From contig NC_063452.1 in the NCBI RefSeq assembly GCF_020379485.1, positions 25,922,770 through 25,986,769 on the forward strand: DNA of 64,000 nucleotides, read 5' to 3'. The stretch comes from Brassica napus (Eukaryota; Streptophyta; Magnoliopsida; Brassicales; Brassicaceae). Each line of letters begins with the position of its first letter. Positions within the stretch are counted from its first letter, which is position 1. The notes beneath the pieces are model-generated. The model ran no database searches, was not told the origin of the DNA, and saw only the letters and a program-made list of their open reading frames with translations. The position numbers and the translations under genes are program-made. Positions 23,289-35,433 of the stretch are shown piece by piece.

Positions 23289-25873
23289 CTAGCCTTTGAC
23301 CCGTGCGTCCGCATGGGTGTCATTTTTATTAAAATGATTAGTTTATATATTATTAATACTGTAGATATATAACTTTTATTCTATTACATATTTGTTTTAT
23401 ATAACGTCTACACATAACATTATTATTTTATATGTTTGTAATTTGAAGTGTTTCTATAAATTTCTTTAATTGTTTGTTTATATGAATCTATTTGTACATT
23501 GTAAGAAGTTGGAAGTTAAATTAAAAACAATAGGAACATATATATATATAGTATATATTATATATTATTTGTTATAATGGTGAAGCTCTTATTTTATTTT
23601 TCAGATAATTTCAATATTGTAAATCCATTTATGTATATATATATTAGTCTAATGCACCGAAGCTCAATTAACATATTAATAGATCATATTAGTAAAATAA
23701 TTTATAATTAAATAAATGAGCCAGTGTATACATTAGAATAATCATATTAACATAAGCTTCCAGATTAAATTGCTAAGATAATTTACTAAGTAAATAAATG
23801 GGTATGACTTTGTATTTCGGACTCAGTTTGGCTTTAGTTCGATTTGGTTTATTTGAGTTTATAGTTTGTATACATTACATTTTCAATATTATTTAATTAT
23901 ACTATAGATTTATAAACTACATTAATTATTCTTTGTATTCTTAAGATTCAATAGATTTATAAAAACATTTAACATATCTAATCTAATTTATGTTTAATAA
24001 AAGGCCTTTTTTAATTTAAGTTGGACATGACCTTGAAATCAGAATCACATATCACAACCTATCTGAGTCCTACATGGTTTATTCTCAAATCCAATTCGAC
24101 ACTAAATTTTCCTTGAACTCACTGTTTCTATCTGAGAGCAGCATCACTTCGTCGTTGATTCTGAGGTTCTTCAACGATTCCATCTCGAAGGCCTCTTTCA
24201 TGAAGATACATGAAATAGTAACTTAAATAATAAAAGTATTATGTGAATTAATTTGTACAGGTCAACTTTAATTCCAGTGGCACTTTCTGTAAATAATACA
24301 TGAGGTAAACGGTTATTTCTAAAATGTACTTAAGTTTTTAAAAGAGCAAATGTTTTATATATCCAATTCTTATAGAGCCATTGAAACCAAAGGTCCACTA
24401 CATTCCATTGATATACTGTTCTGTCAAGCCAAAGGTACTCTGCGTCAATTCCTATCCACCAATCTTTATTTAAATTACAAAAATCCTGATTGGAATCCTG
24501 ACAGCCCAAATTATAAAAAAAAATGTTCAGCAATCATATAGGATCCTTATATTTCAAGAATAGCTGCTCAAATACAAATTCTCAATGATAATCCTGATTG
24601 TAAAGTTACAGACCAGTAGCACAAATGTTGCTCCATAAAAAGAGTCGAAGACCTCGAAAAACTTCAGTCCCTACGGGGAGAACATGTTCCTGCTCCTCCA
24701 AATCTCCTAGACGTAAAACCTGTTCATGTTTTACCAAACATCACCAAATAGTACAAACCTGTTAGGGACCAAATGATACACCTGATACTTACATTCGATA
24801 ATGTAACCTGAAAGTCAGACAATGAAATATGGTGATAAGGTTATAAACAATCAGAAATCCAATGACAAAAAGTAATGGCTTCCCCTGTATCTAGAACTTT
24901 TCAGTAGAGTAGATGAGATGTTCCAGAGGAAATGCCAAAACCTGAACAAAACGCAAGGCCGTACCCTAGTAGATAACCTCAAACTCAATTACTACCCTAC
25001 GATCATACTGTATGCTAAATTTAGCTTAGCTAACTCCAGTGATATAACTATGAAAACCAACCACCATTGTAGACCTAGATTATTTAAGTGAAGATAAATA
25101 TTATTGGCCTTTAACCTTAGTTTTAACAGTATTACTACTAAGCCCATAACAGAAACCAAAACAAACACAGAATGTCTTTAAAAAAAAACATAATGTCTTT
25201 AAAAAAAAAACATAATGTATCCTTTGTCGAGCCTTGTTTCCTCTTTGTATAGTGGATCTCATATGTATGACTTATCCTATGAACCAATCGAAAATCTTTC
25301 CCAAATCTTGACTATCTCCTCGCCCTCGTAAAGAAGCATCGATTCTTCCTATTAACCCTAAAAACATCAATCTCAATTGATCCACCATAAAAACCAGAAA
25401 AACCTCATAGATCCCATTGAATCTCTCAAAAACATATTGAAAATAGATCAATGTTGGTTTATTGGCATTAAACTATTTGCTAACTCAATTAAATGGAATC
25501 TCACCGTTTAGTGAATGGTATCGACGGAGAAGGAAACTCTGTGATTACGATATCATCAGATCACCACCTTCTTCAACAAAGATCTAGACTTTCGGTTCTT
25601 AAATCTCCATCTGATTCCACCGCTGTTGACGAAAATTGAGAATCTTCATCATGTAAGTTTTCTTCTAGGGTTTGTCTCGTTTACAACAAAGAAACACACA
25701 AGATTAGGTTTGGTCTCGAGTTATTTCAGGTTAAGACGGGTCAAACTTAATTAGCTGATTTTTCAATGATATAAAACGACCGTGTATTAATATTGATCAA
25801 TGGCAATTCCTTGTAATTATTGAGGAAAAGTTAGGATTAAGTACTAAATGTACTTCTGTTTTAATAGTTTAGA
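23289..25873 (-). mobile_element. Non-autonomous Helitron
   Basis: The 5' end on the minus strand is TCTAAACTATTAAAACAG (from 25873). The 3' end is CTAG (23292-23289), preceded at 6 nt by a stem-loop of ACCCGTGC/GCATGGGT type (23299-23318). The flanking bases are A and T as expected for the A/T target. No Rep-helicase frame exists, so it is non-autonomous (2585 bp). Two internal stretches read like exon fragments: minus strand about 24210-24100 (open, containing FEMESLKNLRINDEV) and the plus-strand frame at 25493. Confidence 0.8.
25493..25639 (+). pseudogene. Possible captured 5' exon inside the Helitron
   Basis: The ATG opens a 48-codon frame (MESHRLVNGIDGEGNSVITI...) ending in TGA. Twelve bases on is an excellent GTAAGT donor (25653). 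Apart from that one stop it looks like a first exon with its splice site, read opposite to the Helitron. Unrecognised; may be chance. Confidence 0.3.
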
Positions 25874-26557
25874 TGGTGGTGAGACTCTAAGAGCTAACCA
25901 CTAATGATGCTCATAGAGACTACGGAATAAATATCTTATATAGTCCACCACGTCATGTTAAACGCTGAAAGTTATGAATCTATTTAGACACCAAATTCTC
26001 TAAATAATCACGTTTCGACTTAAGTATACGTTTCGTGAAGTTCGTGAGGATACACGACACATGTATGCAGTGGCGGAACCAAAAAAAATTTGTACCAGAG
26101 TGAGAAAAAAAAATCAAAAACATAATTTATAAACCACAAAAAAATTACAAATGTACTATATGCTCACTTATAACTTGAAACCTTTATAACAACTTTGTTG
26201 ACTACATCTTCGAATATATTTTTTTCAGTGAAGGAAACAAAAAAAATTTATATGATAACTAACTTTAAAACTAACTTTTTTTTTCTTCAAAACTGAAAGA
26301 AACAATTATACATCTCCTAAAACTAATTTTTTTAAACAACAATAATTAAACTAAGAACTTGTACCTTCTAGTTTGGAGAACTAAACCGGAGGTGATGAAT
26401 CGACATAAAACATAGTTGAAACAGAATTTTTCGCACCGCGTACAAGCTTGTCCGACATTGTATTTTGTGCCCTTGTAATATATCTAATCACAAAGGTAGG
26501 GAAAAAAGTCTTACTGCGTCGAAACTCTTCCATATACGTAGAAAAAGCTGGCATTTA

Positions 26558-26906
26558 TGTAACATCCCGAGTTGTGATATATAAAAAGGCTTAAGATGAT
26601 TGATTTGGCTATCTATGTCATCAAAGTTGACTTACCTTTTTAGTCACACATACGTTTAGAATTCCAGAGTTAAGCGTGCTTGGGCTGGAGTAGTGAAAGG
26701 ATGGGTGAGCTATCGGGAAGTGATTCGTGATACATTGTGAGTGAGGCCAAAGCACGGAGAAAAGTCGTGTGGTGATCGCAAGGGTAGTAAACATGACTTT
26801 CGGGCCTTGGAAAATTTATGCACCGACTGTTGGAACGGGATGTAGCCCACATGTTGAGAGAGCGGGCGTGGGTGGCGCATTAGCCGTGGGTGGTCGGGGC
26901 GTTACA
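26558..26906 (+). mobile_element. Cassandra-type solo LTR (TRIM) with 5S rRNA-like sequence
   Basis: It begins TGTAACATCCCGAG and ends GGGGCGTTACA, so the ends form the TGTAACA/TGTTACA-type inverted repeat of Cassandra LTRs. The flanks ATTTA (26553-26557) and AATTA (26907-26911) are a 5-bp target duplication with one mismatch. The middle carries the 3' two thirds of 5S rRNA. Cassandra elements are known non-autonomous terminal-repeat retrotransposons whose LTRs bear a 5S-derived RNA polymerase III promoter. One LTR, no internal region. Confidence 0.85.
26662..26745 (+). promoter_or_regulatory. 5S rRNA-like pol III promoter (A box, C box) in the Cassandra LTR
   Basis: The segment CCAGAGTTAAGCGTGCTTGG covers the 5S A box and GGATGGGTGAGC the C box, with the connecting GGAGTAGTG present as in 5S rRNA. 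The C box differs from plant 5S at the GACC end (GAGC), so activity may be reduced. It is not a 5S gene: the 5' third of 5S is absent or unrecognisable. Confidence 0.8.
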
Positions 26907-27248
26907 AATTATTCGGGTATCGACACCATCTTTACTAACTGAGAAAAAACTGTCTCAAAAACTACATCGGAGAACTGAAAAGTCTTCATAGACCAAATCA
27001 AAGCTTCACACTAGGCATGTAAAGGTGACAGACTTCTGTGGAGATTCATTGCCCCCATCATTCTTTCATCGGAGCATGTGGTTCTACAGAACCAGCCATG
27101 TCATGTCCACTCATCATGCTCCCTCCATGCACCATCAACATAACAGATCCTGGTGTGGGCCAAAGATTGGAAATCTATCGCCGGCTGGGTCTTCTCATGT
27201 TGTTTTTTGTCCGTAAGTTGCTCTTCAGACCACAGCGTCCCCTCGACT

Positions 27249-29640
27249 TTAGCAATACGAAGGATTTTCATTTTTATTCTTATAGATTTTATCGTTTCTG
27301 TTCTTCCAAATATACCACAAAATCAATGCAAAGTAACTAAAATCATAGTCTTTCGGGAGTCTCCAGAACAGGTAATCCAGACTAGAAAAAATTGAGGATG
27401 CTGAAAATATCCCTTGGTGAGATGGAATCTTTGACAGAGCCCAAATTTGAAAATCTGGAGGACATTTGAAAAGAACATAGTGTATAGTTTCCTCCTCTTC
27501 CCCACACAAGCTGCACCGTAAATCACAATCCATCCCAGAGCTTTCAGATTCTTTGAGACCGGAAGAGTACAAGATAAATTTGCTAGACGAAGTGTCTCGG
27601 TTTCGGAGAGCACTTCAATTTCCATGTGTAAGACAACAAGGGTTTTATATCTGGGCCAAAGTAAACCAACCTCACGTCCTTATTTGGATATAATGTTTCA
27701 GTTTTATACCCGGATTTAACCGAATATTTATCGGATTTTGTGAACATCCAACCATGCGATTCCGGCCAGTTAGTCCGACTTATCGTCAAACCTTTGATGA
27801 TCTTTACATCATCTGGATGTATATATTCAATGATCAAATCTATATTCCAGGAAAAATCATCTTGATTAATAAGGTGTTCCACCTTCAGAGAATGATTTAA
27901 AAGCTGATGTTGATTTTTTGGTAATGATGACCTCGGGCGAGGAGCGGGGATCCAAGGATCAGTCCATACCTGAAATAGACCGACCTATTTCCACTCTTTT
28001 TATTAGCCATTTTTTTAACCAAAGATCTAGCTGAACAAATATATTTCATCCAAATAATGATGCATAGGATTTTTGTTGATCCATAGGACCGGTTTTCCGA
28101 ATATATCGTCCTTTAAAAACTCTTGAGAACAGAAAATCTGGTTTGTCTATTAGTCGCCAGAATTGTTTTGCCAGTAATGTTCTATTAAAATCCTGAAGAT
28201 CTCGGAAGCTCAAATCTCCATCCTCCTTATGTTTATAAACTTTTCCCCAAAAATACCAATGAATGCCTTTCTTATTTCTACTACTACCCCACCAGAAATG
28301 CGCAATGGTACTTGTCACGCTTTTTGGAAGTCTAAAGCATGACATTACATGTGTTCTCATTGCTGATGCCACATATTTTATCAGAACTTCTTCCCCCCCC
28401 CCCCTCTTGTAAGAAACAGAAGCGTCCAGCTATTCACTTTATTATTTACTCTTTTCATTTAAATATCCAAAATTTTGTATTTTTGAACCACCAAAATTCT
28501 CTGGAATACCCAAATAGCTCCCCATCCTGTCCAAATTTACAACGCCTAGTTTATCGTGAATGTCAGCTTGTACCCGGCCAAGAACCTTGTGGCCAAATTG
28601 TATTGAAGATTTTGGAAAGCTAATTTGTTGATCTGACACAGCCTCATAATCCTTAAGTAGTTTCAAAATAACCTCACATTCCTCCATAGGCTTACAGAAA
28701 AATAAACTGTCATCTGCAAATAATAAATGAGAAATCAAACGGCTTCCACGTGCTATTTTCAGACCTGTTAACTTTTTATCTCGCTCCTCCTTCCGAATAT
28801 TTGTAATTAAAGCCTCCGTACATAAAATGAATAGATATGGAGATAGAGGGTCCCCTTGTCTCAAACATCGCTCAGGAAACCCAGTAACTAACCGATGATA
28901 TACAGTGCATCATCAAGGAAACCCATCTTTAAGAGAAGCTGTTGTAGGAAAGACCACTCTACTCTATCATAGGCTTTACTCATGTTCGTCTTAATAGCCA
29001 TAAATTTCTCCTTGCAATAATTATTTGTTCGTAGCGCATGAAACATCTTTTAAGCAATAAAGATATTATCCTAAATTAACCGCCCCGACAAAAAGGCTGA
29101 TTGGATTTCTGAGATTAGCTATGGTAGCAATCCTTTAAGCCTTTGACATAATACCTTTGAAATAATTTTATAACCAACGGTACACAGACTAACAGGCCGT
29201 AACTCTGTCGTCCGATTGGGTCTAGTCGTTTTAGGGATAAGGCAAATATTTGTTAAACTAAGTCGATCATCAAAGACCCATGCATGTCCTAAGAAAATTA
29301 TTAACCATATTAACCACATCCTCTTTAACTATTGACCATGATTGCTGATAGAACAATGATGTCATCCCATTTGATCCGAAGCTTTCTCAGAATGCATCAT
29401 AAATAATGCTTGTCTCACCTCTTCTTCCCAAGCCTGAGCCAGTAACTTAATATTCTGAGCATCTGTTACCAATTGTGGAACTTCCTCTAAAACAATCAGC
29501 CTTGGATGGTGATGAGGAGGAAAAAAAATCATTAAAATAGCTAACTGCAATCCTTCAATCTCAGTTTCTGAATTTACCCAGTTGCTCTCCTCATTACCAA
29601 AAACTAACTTAATAAAACATAAATGATGTTTTTGGTCCAT
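27249..29640 (-). pseudogene. Decayed LINE (L1-type) ORF2
   Basis: Minus-strand pieces in at least three frames follow the order of a plant LINE: linker (29640-29362), reverse transcriptase N part with LTNICLIPKT and ELRPVSLCTVGYKIISK (29319-29119), RT core with MRQGDPLSPYLF and LLFADDSLFF (28864-28442), the RT thumb/connector with FWWGS and [12 protein letters not shown] (28372-28046), and a C-terminal zinc-binding (zf-RVT) piece CSLCGEEEETIHYVLFKCP (27572-27249). Multiple frameshifts and stops: inactive. Both catalytic Asp of FADD survive. It lacks the endonuclease, and neither tail nor target duplication could be defined. A run of 12 C at 28394-28405 interrupts it. Confidence 0.85.
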
Positions 29641-29971
29641 ACCATGCCTTAGGGTTATATATTATATGATGTTCACTAGATGATTTGTAATTATTATTTC
29701 TATGAAAGTCAATCTTACTTTTTGGTTTGAAATTCTTATACCGTTCTATTATAGATTCTACCGCGTCAGCCAAGAATGACTTTGTTATTTAAACATATTT
29801 TTACGGATATATTTTAGACTTACCAACACATGTTATTCACAAGTTCAAAAAATAATGTTCTTGTTCACGTTCGATCCATAGCATAAAAATGTAGATAGCG
29901 TTAGCAAAAGAATGTTACATAAGGAAGATATTTAAATGTCAAACTGAAAAGGACAAAGCATTCATAATTTT

Positions 29972-30340
29972 TGTTGAGGAATCAAACCAGATTCCACTGA
30001 ATCAAACCAGATTCCACTAATCCTGATTCACAGATTCGTAGCTATAAACACTTGTGCACATCGATATGTTCACCCGGTTCACCGTATTAAAGAACGGTTA
30101 CATCCGGAGGGGAGAACTCTTGCTGCCCAACTGCCTCCACTATATGTCACCGGAAACTACCTCTGGTGGTGGTGTGTACAAGCTATCGCTCACCCGCAAA
30201 CCACAACCCGGTTTGCTTACAAGAAGAAAAGAATAAGAAAAGAATCCCTAGGACCCGAGAATGAAACCTCCTCACTCTCTCTAGATCTCTCTTATCTCTC
30301 TCTCAAGAATCGCCATTGAAGAAGTCTTGAAGAAACTCAA

Positions 30341-30371
<31 letters not shown>

Positions 30372-30639
30372 AACGTCGTCAATCTCTCTGGTTCTCTTTA
30401 ACAGAAGAGGCTTCTCACGTGTGACAACACGTGACTCAAGCACCAAGTAAACTATAGACCAAAAGACTCTATCCCATCCAGCAGCTTTCAAATACTTCTT
30501 CCACTTGAAACCCGCTTGTTCACTAGAATGTTTGATGTACAAGAGCTTGACCAGCTCTCGGCCTTCCTCTTCAATGTCACGCCTCTTCCTCTGTAAACCA
30601 GAGATGATCCTAAGATGAACCGGAGACCAAACCTCAACA
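29972..30639 (-). repeat. Downstream LTR of the LARD-like element
   Basis: Begins TGTTGAGGAATC and ends ACCTCAACA (plus strand). It is longer than its partner because of a 20-bp duplication near 29980-30020 and a (CT)14 run at 30342-30369. Confidence 0.9.
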
Positions 30640-33600
30640 TTCTCCACCTTGGTCTAGTTTCAACTCAATCTCAGATGACCTCTTCCTTCAATCATGACTT
30701 CTGAATTAAGGATTTTGAATTCCTCCGATAAACGCCTTCACCGAAGCCTCCAACACTAGTTCGTGCCGGAACCGCAACTCATGACCAGAGAATCTTCAGC
30801 CTCTGTCTCTCATCTTTGGAGCCTCCTGAAACTTCCAGTTTCAACTTCTAGCTTTGCACACACCATATCAGTCTTATACACACCTGCATAAGTCTGACTC
30901 ATATAGCACAAGTTTCGTTAGTAACATCAATGAACTAGACAAACACTTTTTGAATTTCAGAAGTAAGGTTAGACTACGCTTCTGAACCAACAAACGAATA
31001 ACCATGTCTATGAGTTTTCACTTGGCTACACTCATCCTTGTGTCAGCCAAAACTCCCATTGATCCTCATTTCAACTTGTAGGCAGTCCTGCACTTAACCA
31101 TCAAATAAGTTTTGACTCCTGAAATAAACTCCTGCAGTGAGTTCAAGTCTTTAGTCTCCTCTCATTTCAATAAAGTGCAAACTTGAATCACATTAGCCTG
31201 ACTTCCTTGAAGCTACTTTAATTCCCTGTAAAATCATCTCAAAACAACAGTTAATACCAAGAGATAATACATTTTACAGACCAACAGAAATTTCCATAAG
31301 CTAAACCGCTCATGAGCTTATTAATCACACAGTCTCCTTTATGATTTCTGTTCTAATCATAAACCTGTTTCAGTGATTAAAAACAAACTTATCACTTTGC
31401 CATCTTGTTTCTGTTGCTAGCCTCTAAGAGTTCCTCATGCGCATTGAGTCCAAACTCTTGACCGACTTTAAACAATGCAGTGAACCGAATCAGACATGCT
31501 TCATAATCCCGAGCATCTCTTAATTCAACCTGTAAAATAATCTCAACATCGAGTTAGAAAACAATCCATTCATAACTTCAGATTATACTTACAACCTCTG
31601 TTTTTGCCATTCAGCCTTGAATCCAACTTCTATCCATGTTGAATGTCGACATAACACACTTCACAACTCCACCTCGATGTGAACACACTCGATACCAAAA
31701 CCGACTTCGATCCTACTGAACAAACAGACATGTACTAGCAGATTTTAACTCACTACCAGAAACCTTTAGCCACGTCTCTCACCATCGAAGTTGATATGCT
31801 TCAGAGATATCCTTTACAGATTCTTTCACATTAAACTTGAGCTCACGACGTGATCCTCAATCTGTAACAGACCCGCAACACATTCACCAGTGTGCAAACT
31901 CCACCAAACCTTTGGTCCTTTGGTCCTTTGCATCTTAACCTTTCTCAGACCTGAGCCATAGCCTCTATAAGCTCAACAATTTTCTCCAGCATGCAATTTA
32001 CGAGCTTTCACTTGACCATAACCTGCAAGTGTCTTTCTCTGAGAAGATTACTTAAACTTTCTTCTTGATGCAAGCACAAACAACCCATAACTCCTGAAGT
32101 TGCTGTCTCAGAAAAAATGCAGTTCGACATCTGCTGCATCCATAACCCTTTCTAGGAATTTATATCAGTTGCATAAACCTTGCAACCTTCCACGTTTCAG
32201 CAACCTTCCACGTTTCAGCAACCTTGAGTTTATTTAACTCCAGAGCCGGCTTATATTCTGATTTGTGCAAAACTCAGACTGATTCTTCACCAATCTTCGC
32301 CTCAGACCAGAAACCAAAATGATCTTTGATCTCTCCTCAAACAAAGTCAACAGAACCTTTATGTACCGCTGTTTACACCTACAGGACACGCCGCCTAACA
32401 CTCAACATTAGGAAGACTTTCGATACATACCACCAAAGCTCAGTCCATTGCGAGGTATCCTGAGAAACTTCTCATACAAAACAAAAATGTAGCCTCTTAA
32501 ACCATTAATCTATCATCTGATCCATCAGATATCTCCTTGAGATTTGATAATACCAGGTTCCTTCTGAAAACATAGCTCCACCTAGAAGACAATTCCCCTT
32601 TGAATACATTACAAACTCTGTAATATCATGCGCTCCCCCTGGAACAATACCCTGAAGCTTCACGTTATTCTAACCTCAGCTTCACTTTCTTTTACTGGGA
32701 ACTTCTTATCAGTAACTTGAACTCAGACATACAGTTCTCCTTGAATCTTCAGCTTACTTTGAGCTTCACTACTCAGATCCTCCGATGCTTCTTTTGAAAC
32801 TTGTCAAAGAACCTTTTATGTATCTTCTTCGATACAACCTGAAGACTTCCCTGCTGCTTCCCTTTAGAACCTTTTAAACCTCATATTTAACTCAATAGAC
32901 TTTTCTGGTAATTCAAGTTACACAAGCATTTTCCTTTGCTTGTATCAAACTGAGATTGTGCCTTAGGACCTCCATTGTCTAGGTCTCCTAATAACCAGGC
33001 ACAGTAGGTATCCTTGACTCTTTTACCTGAGCCATATATACCAGAAACCAGACTCCTTCTCCTAGTTTCAACAAGACTGGCACTCATATGCCTTATCACA
33101 CGACCTCTTCATGTGCCACCAAGAACTTCATCATTGCCTTGTCTCAGTCACCATCAAAGTCCTCACTTTCATATCTGAAACGCTTCTATAATCAACTGAG
33201 AACTCTAGCTGAGTTTAGAGCACCACCTTGAGCTAAGAACTCCACCTTGAGCTGACTCAGCTTCTTTCAATACTTCAGATGCTTCTTTCCCAGTTACCAA
33301 ACTGACCCATCTGATTCAGCATACGACCAGTCGTTGCACACACAGTCTTCTTCTACAGAAGCTTTAACCAGTTTCAGTTTCCTTGTGACTTTGAAGACTG
33401 TACACGCTTCCTTCAGAGCCTTGACTCATATTCTGAAGGTTGCAGCATTGATCCACTTTTCCCTTGAACCTTCTCCTGCTGCTCCAAGCTTCTTGATGAT
33501 CCACCTTTTAAAACTTGATAATCGCATCATCCAACTAAATTCCAGAGACTTAACATGTAGACAAAACCATCGCAAATCTTCCCATAAACTGTCAAACTTC

Positions 33601-34804
33601 GCAGCCACTTACTGTCTTGATCTTATACTCAACCTGACCAAGACCCAGATAACTTCACATACACTTGAATCTAAACCTTTACCCTGATATTTCAACAGAC
33701 AATTTAATGTAGATTCAACCTCCCAAGGCGTCCCTCAGAATCCAGAATCTATCAGTTCCATTGTTGTTCTTCAACCAAACCTGAAGACTAAACTCCATGC
33801 TCTAACGCGGAAGAGATTCAATAGAAATACATGTGGTGCAAAGCTTACTATATCACAAATTCTCTTGTGATTGCAGCGGGATCACTCTGTCAGTCTACAA
33901 GATTTGAGTCTTGAGAGATGTTTTCACGATTCTGGTTTACCTGAGTCATGTTCATAACTCATACTTCGAACCTGAACTGAACTGTACTTGAAGATACATT
34001 CACCCTCCATCAATCTCGAAACGGTTTCAACGCCACAGATACAAGAACCTCTTCTTGTGTCCACTGTCTTGAACTATTCTCTGAAACTATCCCTTCTCGT
34101 TCTCGTAACGATTCCTCCTGCAGCTTCTTTAAACCACAACATGCATCGTTGCATAGTATCGAGCCCAAGAGAACCCTAACGTACAGTATTCATGATTCCA
34201 TTAAACCTGGAACCATCTCTTCTGATTAACTTTACTGGTGATCTTTCTTCCACCATTCCTGGTGAGCTTAATCCTACAATAGCACCTCCCTTTGTCGATA
34301 CTAAGACCCAACCATCCAGATGCTTTGATCCTTAGAATCCACACCGTCTTTGTAAACCACAGAACCGCAGTGAATCACTCAACCGTAGAAACTCATCGAA
34401 CCACTGGAAGTCGCCGAACCTTTGATCCTCTAGAAAACCAGAAACCGATTTTCTCAACTTTATTCTTCACCACATCCTTCCCGTCAATTCCATAAACAAC
34501 CACTCCAAGATCAGCCACATAACCTTTCTTCCTCCAGATTTCGATAATGCAGAACCAAAAGATTTCTCCGATCCTTCTTGTTTATGAACTTGCGACATAG
34601 ATGTTAACTTAAACCTCTTCAGAGAATCAGATACCGCCATCACTGACGAACTTCCTTTTGCTCGTCGGATACACCATTGAAGCCGATAAAGAACATACCG
34701 CTTCCATCTCCGACTTCGACGAATCTTGATTCATCCTCATATTTCTTCACCTCGAGAAATCATGAACTCCGTGAGTCGATTGAACTTGTGAATCGTCGAA
34801 CCAC

Positions 34805-34817
34805 GGCTCTGATACCA
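34805..34817 (-). promoter_or_regulatory. Primer-binding site (initiator tRNA-Met)
   Basis: Minus strand TGGTATCAGAGCC, two bases inside the right LTR. This is the classic primer-binding site complementary to the 3' end of initiator tRNA-Met. Confidence 0.85.
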
Positions 34818-34819
34818 CT

Positions 34820-35428
34820 TGTTGAGGAATCAAACCAGATTCCACTAATCCTGATTCACAGATTCGTAGCTATAAACACTTGTGCACATTGATATGTTCA
34901 CCCGGTTCACCATGTTAAAGAACGGTTACATCCGGAGGGGAGAACTCTTGCTCCCCAACTGCCTCCACTATATGTCACCGGAAACTACCTCCGGTGGTGG
35001 TGTGTACAAGCTATCGCTCACCCGCAAACCACAACCCGGTTTGCTTACAAGAAGAAAAGAATAAGAAAAGAATCCCTAGAACCCGAGAATGAAACCTCCT
35101 CACTCTCTTTAGATCTCTCTTATCTCTCTCTCTAGAATCGCCATGAAGAAGTCTTGAAGAAGCTTAACTCTCTCTCTGGTTCTCTTTAACAGAAAAGGCT
35201 TCTCACGTGTGACAACACGTGACTCAAGCACCAAGTAAACTATAGACCAAAAGACTCTATCCCATCCAGCAACTTTCAAATACTTCTTCCACTTGAAACC
35301 CGCTTGTTTACCTAGAGTGTTTGGTGTACAAGAGCTTGACCAGCTCTCGGCCTTCCTCTTCAACGTCACGTCTCTTCCTCTGTAAACCAGAGATGATCCT
35401 AAGATGAACTGGAGACCAAACCTCAACA
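34820..35428 (-). repeat. Upstream LTR of the LARD-like element
   Basis: 609-bp direct copy of the left LTR with the same TGTTGAGG...CCTCAACA ends. Apart from indels the two match at the large majority of positions, so insertion is fairly recent. Confidence 0.9.
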
Positions 35429-35433
35429 ATTTT

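Larger units (their letters stand above)
22749..25912. mobile_element. Possible PIF/Harbinger-like element split by a Helitron
   Basis: The left end GAGCAACATTAGGGG (after TTA) and the right end, read inward, GAGCATCATTAGTGG (before ATA) match at 12 of 15 positions. The left flank and right remnant are separated by the Helitron at 23289-25873. Without it the element would be about 580 bp. The flanking trinucleotides differ by one base, so this is tentative. The part 22749-23288 is AT-rich and non-coding. Confidence 0.4.
29972..35428 (-). mobile_element. Large non-autonomous LTR retrotransposon (LARD-like)
   Basis: Two direct LTRs (29972-30639 and 34820-35428) bound a 4.18-kb interior. A perfect 5-bp target duplication ATTTT flanks it (29967-29971 and 35429-35433). 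The primer-binding site TGGTATCAGAGCC (complement of initiator tRNA-Met) is on the minus strand at 34817-34805 next to the right LTR, so the element runs leftward. A purine-rich AAGGTGGAGAA precedes the left LTR. The interior is strongly strand-skewed (pyrimidine-rich on plus), with only short frames and no recognisable gag, integrase or RT motif, so it must depend on a helper. The tRNA-Met site suggests copia-type machinery (inference). Confidence 0.85.

Noticed and set aside
26068..26080. CAGTGGCGGAACC, like the hAT end at 19965
   Set aside because: No opposite terminus or target duplication was found nearby; may be a truncated copy.
26662..26745. 5S rRNA gene
   Set aside because: Lacks the 5' third of 5S rRNA and lies inside an LTR with TGTAACA/GTTACA ends, so it is Cassandra.
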